From NCBI GenBank assembly GCA_016704445.1, contig JADJAE010000082.1:1-17144 (forward strand): a stretch of 17,144 nucleotides of DNA, written 5' to 3'. The notes under the pieces were generated by a model. The model was not told the origin of the DNA and ran no database searches. It was given only the letters and a program-made list of their open reading frames with translations. A program made the position numbers and the translations under genes. Origin of the DNA: Deltaproteobacteria bacterium. GTDB lineage: Bacteria > Myxococcota_A > Polyangia > Polyangiales > Ga0077539. Each line of letters begins with the position of its first letter. The first letter of the stretch is position 1. Positions 6,495 to 15,092 of the stretch are shown piece by piece.

Positions 6495-8852
6495 TCAGCC
6501 CCGGAGCACCGTGGCGCCTCGCGGCCCCTCGACGACGATGCCGAGGCCCGCGAAGCGGGGGAGGTACTGCAACGGCGGCGGATCGCGCCGCTGGCCCCGC
6601 ACCAGGCGCAGCGTGACCCGACGGCGGTCGAGGTCGTAGTCGGCCTCGTACATCGCGTCGCCCACGCTCACCGTGCGAGGGTGGTCGCGCTCCACCTCGT
6701 CGCGCACCCACGACGGAACCTCCGGCGCCAGCAGGTCGTCCGAGGACAGCAGCGCCAGGTCGTCGCCGCCCTCCACGCCCAGCTCCACCAGCCGGGCTGC
6801 TACCCACGCCTCGATCGTCGGCCCGCCCCGCGTCGACGGAGCGAGCTCGGCGGCGTGGCCCAGCTTCACCGCCAGCCGGGAGAGCGCCAGCCGGTCGCGC
6901 GTCACCGGCAGCGCCTGCTTGAACAGGCTCCCGCGAAGAAACAGCGTCGCGATGGCCTCGCGCGCCAGCTCCCCAGAGGGCGTCTCCTCCCTCGTCGCGA
7001 TCACCCGGTTGGCGTAGACCCGCTCGACGTGGGCGACGATCACCCCGCGCTCCAGCTGTACCCGATCGAGCCTGTCTCGGCCGAGGCCCGCCCGGGCCAC
7101 CGTGGCCAGCGGCACCGGGCTCGCGCAGGTCACCAGCACCCGAGCGTCCTGGCCCACCCCGAGGGCGCGCGACTCGAACACCACGATGGCGTCGAGGTCC
7201 TTCACCCGCTGCGCGAGGCTCTCCCGGGCGAGCTCCAGCTCCGTTCCCCCGTTGCTGAAGGCCACGCTGCGCCCCCGCACCCTCGCGACGTGCACCGAGC
7301 GGGGGTCCGCCGCGATGGCGGTGCGCACCAGGGCCTCCCGGTCGATGGGAGCCCCCGTCGGAGCGCTCCCCAGGCCGTGCGCCCGGCGCAGCCTCGCCCG
7401 GATGCGTCGGGCCTCGCCGAGGGCCATGTACGACAGCCCGTCCTCCCGCTCCCGGCCCTCCCTCACCGCGCGGATCAGCGCCGTCGCGTCGCACTCCCCC
7501 CGCCGCAGCTCGTCGTCCTCGCCCGGCCCGCCAGGGAGGAAGAGCGGGCGACCCACGGCGAGCGCCGAGACCAGGTCGATCACGTCGTCGAGGCTGCCGT
7601 TGCCTCGCGCCTCGATGAGCAGCCGGGCGAGGGGAGGGTCGAGCGGCAGCCCGTAGAGCTCGTGGCCACGCGGGGTGAGCGCCCCTTCGGAGTCGATGGC
7701 GCCGAGGAGGGTGAGCTCCTCCCTCGCCGCGTCGAGGGCCGCGGCCTTCGGCGGGTCGAAGAGCGGCAGCGCGTCCACGCGACGACCCCACGCCGCAGCG
7801 CCAAGCACCAGCGGAACCAGCGACTCCCGGTGGATCTCCGGCGGCGTCGCCCGCTCCAGCATCGCGACCCTCCCCCAGAGCCGGTAGCAGACCCCGGGGC
7901 CCGTGCGCCCTGCGCGGCCCGTGCGCTGCGCGGCGCTGTCCTGGGCGATGGGACCGAGCGCCAGGAACCCGCGGCCCGCGTGGTAGCGGGTGCGGCGCAC
8001 GAGGCCCGCGTCGATCACCACCCCGACGCCAGGGAGCGTGATGGAGGTCTCGGCGACGTTGGTCGCCAGGATGAGCTTGCGCCGCGCGGTGCGCTCGAAG
8101 CCCCGCCGCTGCTCGTCGAGCGAGAGCCCTCCGTGCAGCGGGATCACCTCGAAGGCGTTGCTTCTCAGGGCCCGGGCGCAGGCGTCGATCTCGGCCTTGC
8201 CGGGGAGGAAGACCAGCACGTCGCCGGGGTCGTCGGCGGCGGCCTCGACGGCGCGAGCGACTCGGGAGGCGAGCTCGTCGGCGTGGGGGAGCGAGGGCCC
8301 GGGGTCGAGGTGGCGCACGTCCACGGGGTAGGCGCGGCCCCCGGCGGTGACGTGCACCGCGCCGAGGTGGCGGGCGACGCGGTCGCCGTCGATGGTGGCG
8401 GACATCACCACGAGGCGGGGGGAGGGGCGGCCCGCGAAGAGCGAGAGCAGCAGGTCGAGGTCGAGGCTGCGCTCGTGGAACTCATCGAGCACCAGGGTCT
8501 CGAAGCGGCTGGCGAGGTCGCGGGCGTGGAGCACGACGCCGGGCGTGGCGAAGAGGATACGCGTCGCCTCGGAGGAGACCGACTCGTCGCGGACGGCGTA
8601 GCCGACGGTGGTTCCGAGGGGGGTGCCCTCGAGCTCGGCGACGCGGGAGGCGAGGCTGCGGCAGGCGACGCGGCGGGGCTCGACGACCAGCACCCGGCCG
8701 CGCGAGGTGGCCCAGCGGGGGACCTCGGTGGACTTGCCTGACCCGGTGGGGGAGGAGACCACCACCGGGCCGGCGGAGAGGGCGGCGTCGAAGGCCGCTC
8801 GGACAGCGTGGATGGGCAGCTCGTCGGGCTTCACCCGCGCATCATGGACCAT
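6495..8852 (-). CDS. hrpB: ATP-dependent DEAH-box helicase, HrpB type (785 aa)
   Basis: This is an intact superfamily 2 DEAH/RHA-type helicase, acting on RNA in the cytosol in homologues. The protein starts MVHDARVKPDELPIHAV; the LPIH near the start is characteristic of HrpB. Motif I is SPTGSGKST (Lys40), motif II DEFHERSL (123-130; DEFH is the HrpB variant of DEAH), motif III SAT (151-153), motif V TNVAETSITLPG (264-275) and motif VI QRTGRAGR (309-316). Helicase-associated domains follow. Length is near the usual 800 or so. The last residues (PPPLQYLPRFAGLGIVVEGP) do not show the 'L-G-WRNGYP-VRKELRGRYPKH-WP' ending expected of HrpB, so the C-terminal part is divergent and the symbol is given with reserve. 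The ATG at 8852 has AGGGG close upstream. It is divergent from the acyltransferase at 8949, with 96 bp between. There is no frameshift in 2.36 kb, unlike the genes to its right. Confidence 0.92.
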   Translation of the reverse strand: MVHDARVKPDELPIHAVRAAFDAALSAGPVVVSSPTGSGKSTEVPRWATSRGRVLVVEPRRVACRSLASRVAELEGTPLGTTVGYAVRDESVSSEATRILFATPGVVLHARDLASRFETLVLDEFHERSLDLDLLLSLFAGRPSPRLVVMSATIDGDRVARHLGAVHVTAGGRAYPVDVRHLDPGPSLPHADELASRVARAVEAAADDPGDVLVFLPGKAEIDACARALRSNAFEVIPLHGGLSLDEQRRGFERTARRKLILATNVAETSITLPGVGVVIDAGLVRRTRYHAGRGFLALGPIAQDSAAQRTGRAGRTGPGVCYRLWGRVAMLERATPPEIHRESLVPLVLGAAAWGRRVDALPLFDPPKAAALDAAREELTLLGAIDSEGALTPRGHELYGLPLDPPLARLLIEARGNGSLDDVIDLVSALAVGRPLFLPGGPGEDDELRRGECDATALIRAVREGREREDGLSYMALGEARRIRARLRRAHGLGSAPTGAPIDREALVRTAIAADPRSVHVARVRGRSVAFSNGGTELELARESLAQRVKDLDAIVVFESRALGVGQDARVLVTCASPVPLATVARAGLGRDRLDRVQLERGVIVAHVERVYANRVIATREETPSGELAREAIATLFLRGSLFKQALPVTRDRLALSRLAVKLGHAAELAPSTRGGPTIEAWVAARLVELGVEGGDDLALLSSDDLLAPEVPSWVRDEVERDHPRTVSVGDAMYEADYDLDRRRVTLRLVRGQRRDPPPLQYLPRFAGLGIVVEGPRGATVLRG

Positions 8853-8948
8853 GTGCCCCTCGTCGGTCGGCTGCCGATCGCCACGCTCCGGCTTGAGGCT
8901 GAGGGCGCTCGTGACCAGACTTCAGGGGCCACCAGGGGGACCTCCGCC

Positions 8949-10381
8949 ATGGACATCGAGAAGCTCTCTGCCACCGATCGGGTCTTCTTCGATATCGAGG
9001 GCGGCGCCCTGATGATGCACATCGGCGCCCTGATGGTCTTCGAGGGAGGCGGCCTCGTCTCGCCCGACGGGTCGCTCGACGCCGCGAAGCTCACCCGGCT
9101 GCTCGAGGCCGGGGTCTCGGAGGTCCCGCGGTTCCGTCAGGTGGTGCGCGAGGTGTCCGGCCTCGGCGCGGTGTGGGTCGACGACGAGCGCTACCGCATC
9201 GAGCACCACGTGAGCCACGCCGTCCCCACCCCAGCGACGACGCCCAGCTCATGCGGCTCATGGGGCGGATCTTCTCCCAGCCCCTCGACCGGCGACACCC
9301 GCTCTGGGGAGGCGAGCCTCGTCGAGGGCCTCTCCGGCGGGCGCTTCGCCATCATCTTCAAGCTCCACCACGCGATGGTCGACGGCGTCGCGGGCATCGG
9401 CCTGCTGGCCTCGGTGTTTCGCACCGAGCCCGGCGACCTCTCTCCCTCGCCCGCTCCGTGGACCCCTCGGCACGCGCCCAACACCCTCCAGATCGCCACG
9501 GCGCTCGCCTCCGACAGCGCCCGCTCGGTCGCCCACGCGCTTCACGACCTGCGGGAGGCTCGCTAGGGCCACGGGGCGCAGGCGAAGGACATCGCCGAAG
9601 GCCTGGTGCACACCCTGCGCGACGGCTGCGGCCCGCGTCTACGTCGTCGATCAACCCCGCGGAGGTGGGGCCTCACCGGACGTACACCAGCACCCGGCTC
9701 GACCTCGCCCGGGCCAAGGAGGCGCGCAAGGCCCTGGGCGGCACCCTCAACGACGTGGCCCTCGCCGTCGTCACCGGGGCGCTGCGCCGCTACCTGGGCC
9801 GCCGCGGCGACGCCGTGGAGGCGATGAAGGACTTCCGGGCGCTCGTCCCGGTCGACCTGCGCCCCAGGATGGGCGAGGACGGCGTCGGCAACCACATCTC
9901 CCTGGTGCTGGTGCACCTGCCCCTCTCGAGCCCGACGCCCGGGCCGCGCTTCGAGCCGGTGCACCGCGCCTGCGACACCTGAAGCACGACTCCCACGAGA
10001 TCGAGGGCGGCCTTCATCGAGCGCGTGGGCGACCTCGGCAGGCCCAACGTGGTGACCGCGGTGTTTCGCATCGCGTCGATGCTGCCGCGCCTTCAGCACG
10101 TCCGCACCATCCCAACGTACCGGGTCCCGGGTGCCCGGTCTCATGGGGCGGTCGAGGAGTTTTTTGACCGAGATCCACGCGGTGGTGCCGCTCTTCCACC
10201 CACCAGGGCGTGGGCGTCGCCATGTGAGCTACGAGCGGCCCGGGATGTACCGTCGGGCTACGCCGACCCCGACGCGGTGCCCGACGTCGAGGCCCTCGCG
10301 GCCGACGTGCAAGCCGCCTTCGACGAGCTTTCTGCGCTGCCGCAGGCCATTGGGAGATGCCGGCTGGGCCGCGCAGTGTAG
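8949..10381 (+). pseudogene. Wax ester synthase/diacylglycerol acyltransferase (WS/DGAT) family, multiply frameshifted
   Basis: This family moves acyl groups from acyl-CoA onto long-chain alcohols or diacylglycerol, making storage lipids at the membrane. The ATG at 8949 follows AGGGGG and opens MDIEKLSATDRVFFDIEGG, the typical 'LS--D--F---E' start. The catalytic HHxxxDG motif is intact as HHAMVDG (9366-9386). The C-terminal WS/DGAT domain is seen as GGTLNDVALAVVTGALRRYL (about 9740-9800), LVPVDLR and GNHISLVLVHLPL (about 9840-9940). Then AFIERVGDLGRPNVVTAVFR, NVPGPG (about 10115-10132), LTEIHAVVPLF and YADPDAVPDVEALAADVQAA complete it, ending at TAG 10379-10381. Shifts lie near 9220, 9307 (an extra G in GGGG), 9630, 9980, 10010, 10110 and further on, and an in-frame TAG is at 9564-9566. 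Corrected length would be about 475 aa, normal for the family. The helicase gene starts 12 nt after the stop, suggesting co-transcription. Confidence 0.85.
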
Positions 10382-10393
10382 GCTGACGGGCCG

Positions 10394-13094
10394 ATGACCC
10401 CGCGCCCCCGAAGCACCGCGCCGCCGCCAGCTGCTGGTCCACCAGACGTGCTCGACTGGATGGACGACCCGCGAGCGACCGGCAGCTCCAGCAGCGGGCG
10501 CGGCTGGTGTTCGCGCAGCTGGCCGCGCAGGGGATGCCGCCGCAGGTGAAGGGCGTGCAGGGCCGCGGCAAGGGCTGGCTGCGCACCGACCTCGGGGGCA
10601 ACAACGGGCACCAGTTCTACCTGTGGTGGGCGCGCGCGGGCTCGCCGCCGGTGAAGCACCTCGGGCTCGGCCCGATGGAGATCCTCGTGCGCGCGGTGCG
10701 CCACCACGACGAGACCCCCGACGCCCTCGACCCCGGCGGCCCCGACAAGTGGGTGGCCCTCCCCGACCAGGAGCTCAAGGGCAACGGGCTCTTCCCCGAG
10801 CTGCTCCGCGCCCAGACCGACGCCATCGAGGCCCGCGTGCGCCTCCGGGTGCTTCGCGGCCAGCCCGGCACCGGCAAGACCACCGTGCTCCAGCAGGCCG
10901 CCCTCGCGGCGCCCGGCCAGCGCACCCTCTATCTCACCTACAACGCCCTCCTGGCCGAGCGCGCGCGCGACTTCTTCGAGCAGTTCGCCCCGGAGCCCGC
11001 GCTGATCACGGTGCTCACCTTCGGCGAGCTGCTGCGCAAGGTGCTCCCCTCCGCCCCCGCGGTGGTCGCCCCGCTCTCCGCGCGCATCACCGTGCTCGCC
11101 CAGGCGCTCGATCAGGCGCCCCGGAAGTTCGCCCCCTGGGACAAACACCCCGAAGAACTCTTCGGCGAGCTCCACGCCTGGATCGCCGGCGCCGCCCTCC
11201 CGACGCCCTTCCGCGGCGCCCCCCCGTGCGAGGGCCCGCTGCTCCGCGGGGACGCCTTCGTGAAGCTCCGCGCGAGACCCTCGACGAGCGCGCCGCCCGC
11301 AACGCCGTGCTCGCCGTGATGGCCCTCGACCCGCGGCTGCCCGAGATCGTGGGCGACCCCTGGTGGGCCCGCCGCGCGTCGACAAGCTGCGCGCCGGGGC
11401 GAAGCCCCAAGGTGCTCCCCGACGTGCAGGCCGTCTTCGTCGACGAGGTGCAGGACCTCACCCTGGTCGAGGTCGCCCTGCTCGCCGCCCTGGTGGAGTC
11501 CGCGAGCGCCGGGCGCGACGCCCCGCTCGACGTGATGGTCGCCGGCGACGAGAGCCAGACCGTGCGCCCGACGGACTTCGACTGGGGCGCCTTCGCCGAC
11601 GCCGTCGCCCCCACCCTCGGCGCCGGGACCACCTTCGACCTCCTGGGCAACGTGCGCTCGCCCCGCGCGATCGCCACCCTGGTCGAGCGCTCGTGGGCGC
11701 TCTACCAGCACCTCGACAAGGCCCAGCGCCCGCGGGGGCGCGCCGACCTGGAGATCGAGGAGTCCGTCTCCGGGCGCGTGCTGCGGTGCCGCGTGCCCGA
11801 CGCCGCGACCCTGGCGCGTGGGCAAGGCCCTGCTCGATCGGCCGAGCACCGTGCTCGTCTTCCCCGGCGCGCGGGTGCCGCCCGAGCTCCAGCCCGAGGG
11901 GCTCGACGTGTGGAGCAGCGACGCCGTGAAGGGCCTCGACTTCTCCGTGGTGGCCCGACCAGTTTCGCGTCGCCCTCAGCCGCGCCACGGACACCGTGAT
12001 CTTCCTCGACGTGGGCGACGACCCGAGCGGCGACGGCGCGCTCCAGCGCCTCTGCGTCGACGACCAGGGTGGGCCCCTCGAGGGCTACGTCGCCAGCATC
12101 GACCCCGACGCCCTGCTCGCACTCCTCGCGCGCGACGACGCCTCCCCGCAGGAGCTCGTGCTGGAGTACCTCCACGAGGCCACCGCCCTCTTGCACGCCC
12201 ACCCCCGCCGCGCCCTCGACCGGCTGCGCCACGCCGGGGCTTGCTGGGCCGCGCCGACTCGCGCTGCGGCGTGAGCGACCCGACCCTCCGACGCGACGTG
12301 CACCGCCTGCTCGGGCGCGCCGCGTGGGTGAGCGCCGCGCAGGACGGCGCCCTCGACGCCCCGGAGCTGATGGACGAGGCCCACCGCTCGCTGCGGACGG
12401 GCGACCTCAAGCTGGCCGCCAAGGCCTCGCTGCTCGCCCGCGATCTCTGGAAGGGCGACGCCGACACAGGCGCGAGCGCGGGCGCGCTGCTCGCCCTCGG
12501 TCCCGAGGTGCTCGCCGAGTGCCCCGAGCTGCGCGACCCCCTCGACCGGGCGCTGCGTCGTGGGTGGCTCGGGCGAGTCCGCGCTGCTCCCCGTCAGGGC
12601 GCGCGGCGCGGTGGAAGCTCCTCGACGCCGCTCGGGCGGGTGCGGGCGCTCGCCGACGAGTCCGCCCGAGCTCGCGCGGTGGAGCGGGCGCTGCGGCGGC
12701 AGGTGGCGCTCACGCTGCGGGAGGAGGGCCACGGCCGCGACGCCCTCGACGTGCTGCGCGCGCTCGCCCCCCGGGAGCACGCCGAGGAGGCCCGCAGCCA
12801 CGAGGTGCTGGGCCAGCTCGGCGAGGCCTCCGTCGCGTGGGAGGCCGCGGGCGACGCGGAGTCCGCGCTGCGGTGCGCCCGCGAGCTGCCCGACCTCGAC
12901 CGCGCCCTGGCGCTGGCCACCCGCGCGGGCTCCGGCGACGCGGCCGCGCTGCGCTGGGCGTGCGAGCTGCGTGACCTGCTCTCGGGCCGGCGCGCGGAGG
13001 CCGACGGGCTCAACGACCACGAGCGCGGGGCGCTCGCCCGGACCTTCGACGACTGCTGCCCGCGCGCAGCGGGGCGCGCCGACGGCGCGGCTGA
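10394..13094 (+). pseudogene. UvrD-like SF1 helicase with unknown N-terminal and helical C-terminal regions, multiply frameshifted
   Basis: Assembled across frames this is a superfamily 1 DNA helicase/ATPase of about 900 aa. A first region (about 10490-10760; GKGWLRTDLGGNNGHQFYLW, LGPMEILVRAVRHHDET) is an unrecognised domain. The helicase core has Walker A GQPGTGKTT (10858-10884), LYLTYNALLAERA (Ia), DEVQDLT (11442 on; motif II), AGDESQTVRP (motif III), LLGNVRSP (motif IV region), DAVKGLDFSVV (motif V, about 11920-11950) and FRVALSRATDTVIFLD (motif VI, about 11965-12012). Then some 1 kb encodes Ala/Arg/Leu-rich helical repeats (for example LREEGHGRDALDVLRALAPR, VAWEAAGDAESALRCARELP), TPR-like in look. 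The start at ATG 10394 needs a shift near 10470; a GTG at 10507 avoids it. Other shifts lie near 11272, 11378, 11408, 11817, 11955, 12238 and 12560-12640. The end at TGA 13092-13094 is inferred from the frame reading LLPARSGARR. It sits between the acyltransferase and the pseudokinase on one strand. UvrD, Rep and PcrA lack these extra domains, so the role is unknown. Confidence 0.8.
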
Positions 13095-13139
13095 CGCGGG
13101 CGGGCGAGGCGTGCGATCCTCCGAGCCCCCAACACCGCC

Positions 13140-14608
13140 ATGGCAGCACTCACCGCAGACACGATCCTCCTCCAGCGCTACCACCTCATCGCCCCCGTCG
13201 CCGACCGCGGCCTGGGCGAGACCTGGGAGGGCGTCGACGCGCGCATCGAGGGGCGCCGCGTGCTCATCAAGGTGCTCGACCGCGCGAGGACGGCGAGCGC
13301 AAGGGCCGTCGCGCGGCTGCGGGCGCTGCCTGCGGATGTTCCGGCACCCGGGGCGCTCGCGTGACCGACCACGGGGTGCACGAGGCAGCCCCTTCGTGGT
13401 GCACGACCTGCCCCGGCTGGGCTCCCTCGCGACCCCTGCTCGACCGCCACCGCGCGGGCGAGGTCGAGCTGCCCCTCGACAAGGTCGCCCGCGATCGTGG
13501 CGCGCCTCGCCAGGAGGTGCAGGCCAGCCACGAAGAGCCCGAGGCCCTGGTGCACGGCGCCCCTGCGGCCGCGCGCGGTGCTCGTCGCCGACGACCTGGA
13601 TCCGGCGCAGACGGTGCTCCTCGACGCCGGCCTGCGCGACCTCGCGAGCGACCCCGAGGCGCCGAAGGAGAGCGCCGCCGCCGCGCGCTGCCTCACGCCC
13701 GAGCAGTTCGCGGGCGAGGCCGTGGTGCCGCGCACCGACACCTTCGCGCTGGGGCTCCTGGTGCTGGAGATCCTGCGCGCCCGCCGCGGGCGTCACCGCG
13801 GGGCCCGCCCGATACCTCGGTCGCCCCGACGTGCCCGACGCCGTCTGGGACGTGCTGCTCCTCGCGACGCGCCTCCCCGTCATCGAGCGCCCCAGCGTCG
13901 CGGCCTTCGCCGACCTCCTCGCGCCCGCGTGGACGGCGCCTCCCGTGGCCGAGCCCACCTGCGCCTCAGCCATCCCGCCCCTGGCCCCGCTCCGGCCGCG
14001 CCCGACCTCGCCGCCGCCGCCGCCCCGCTGATGGCCGCCGCCCCGCTGAGGGCCGCCGCGCCCGCGCTCGCCGACGACGCCCGCTACGTGCCCCGCTCGT
14101 CCATTCCCCCGGGCGGTCTCCTCGGCGCGATGCCCTCCCTCGGCGCCCCGGCGGCCGACGATCCCATCGAGTTCGGCGAGCGCACCGTCGCCCTCGACGC
14201 GGCCCCCGACCTCGCGGGCTACACGCCCCGGCCGACCCGCTGGGCAGCACCCGCAGCATGGCGCCGCGCCCCGCGCGGAGCCGCCCGAGGAGTTCAACGA
14301 GGAGCGCACCATCGTCGCGTTCGCCGCGCGCATGCAGGCCGTCGACGACATGCTCTCCACCGTCGAGCGCGCGCCTCCCGGAGCTCGACGACGTGGCGCG
14401 CGGTTCCGCGCGCAGATGGCGGCGTCGAAGCGCCGCGAGAGACGGCCCCGAAGGATGTCCCTCCGCGCCCCCCGCCGCCCGCCCGGAGCCCGCCGCTCGC
14501 CGCCCCCGCGCCCGCCGCGGAGCCCGCGAAAGCCCCCGGTGGTGGCGATCGTCGGCGCGCTCGCGGTGCTCGTCGCCCCTGCTGGCGGCGCTGCTGCTGA
14601 GGCGCTGA
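13140..14608 (+). pseudogene. Ser/Thr protein kinase homologue (probable pseudokinase) with C-terminal membrane anchor, multiply frameshifted
   Basis: Joined across frames this is a Hanks-type kinase fold of about 490 aa. The ATG at 13140 opens MAALTADTILLQRYHLIAPV. The P-loop reads ADRGLGETWEG, lacking the first Gly of GxGxxG, and the VAIK-like lysine is in VLIKVL. Then come APFVVHDLPRLGSL (hinge region), the catalytic loop LVHGALRPRAVLVADD (HRD replaced by HGA, no Lys or Asn), the metal loop DAGL instead of DFG, LTPEQFAGEAV (APE region) and RTDTFALGLLVLEIL (subdomain IX). A long Pro/Ala-rich linker follows (about 13950-14500) with EEFNEERTIVAFAARMQAVD inside. The protein ends with a hydrophobic segment (VVAIVGALAVLVAP then LLAALLLRR, stop TGA 14606-14608), a likely membrane anchor. 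Frame changes lie near 13362, 13390, 13435, 13500-13570 (an extra C in GCCCCTG), 13785, 14025, 14245, 14270, 14375 and 14578. Loss of catalytic residues suggests a pseudokinase. It starts about 45 nt after the helicase stop. Confidence 0.75.
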
Positions 14609-15092
14609 ACCGCCCTCGGCACTCCGCTCATGCTGATTCGCTGTCAGTATTGCCGTATTGCTTCAGGCAACTGCCCAATGAGCAGGTCGATCGTAACAGT
14701 TCAGCAGTGGCGCAAGCCGCCCGTTTGACGCTTCGAGGTTCGCGCGTTGACGCTCACCCCAGGCTATGGCTGTTGACGACCCCCCGTCCGTGGGAGTCTT
14801 TGGCCCAGGCTGAATGCCACTTCGATGGAGCCCGCTGCACATCGATTGGAGCTTCCGGAAGGTCCATCGAGGGTTGGTACGAAAGACCCCACGAACGTGA
14901 AGATGTCTGCTAGAGCCGAGGGTGAGCTGCCGCAGATGGGGGAAGGTCCCCCTGGCTGAACGCATCACCGCTGCGTGCTACGCCTGACCCGCAAGTCAAC
15001 AGGCGGATTGCCCCGCCACACAAGCCCTGATCGTCAAACGTCCGACCTGCTCCGTGGGTGATGACTGCGTCCATGTCGACAACGGATTGCTA
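14609..15092. other. Intergenic stretch of lower GC, no recognised gene
   Basis: Between the kinase homologue and vgrG, about 14630-14930 is near 50-58% GC by eye against roughly 75% in the neighbours, with runs such as CAGTATTGCCGTATTGC. A minus-strand frame of 101 codons (14663-14968, starting MMRSARGTFPHLRQLTLGSS) and a plus-strand frame through to 14913 are both open, but neither shows a family motif or a good ribosome site. The composition suggests foreign DNA, for instance a remnant of an insertion element. Downstream of a vgrG one might expect an effector or an adaptor; nothing here supports that. Confidence 0.4.

Noticed and set aside
6333..8741. Plus-strand open frame of about 800 codons
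   Set aside because: It is a shadow of the intact DEAH helicase on the minus strand; the composition is Arg/His/Gly/Val-rich and without motifs.
12594..14360. Minus-strand open frame of 588 codons opposite the helicase and kinase
   Set aside because: It has low-complexity Arg/Ser/Ala composition from GC-rich antisense, while the plus strand carries helicase and kinase motifs.
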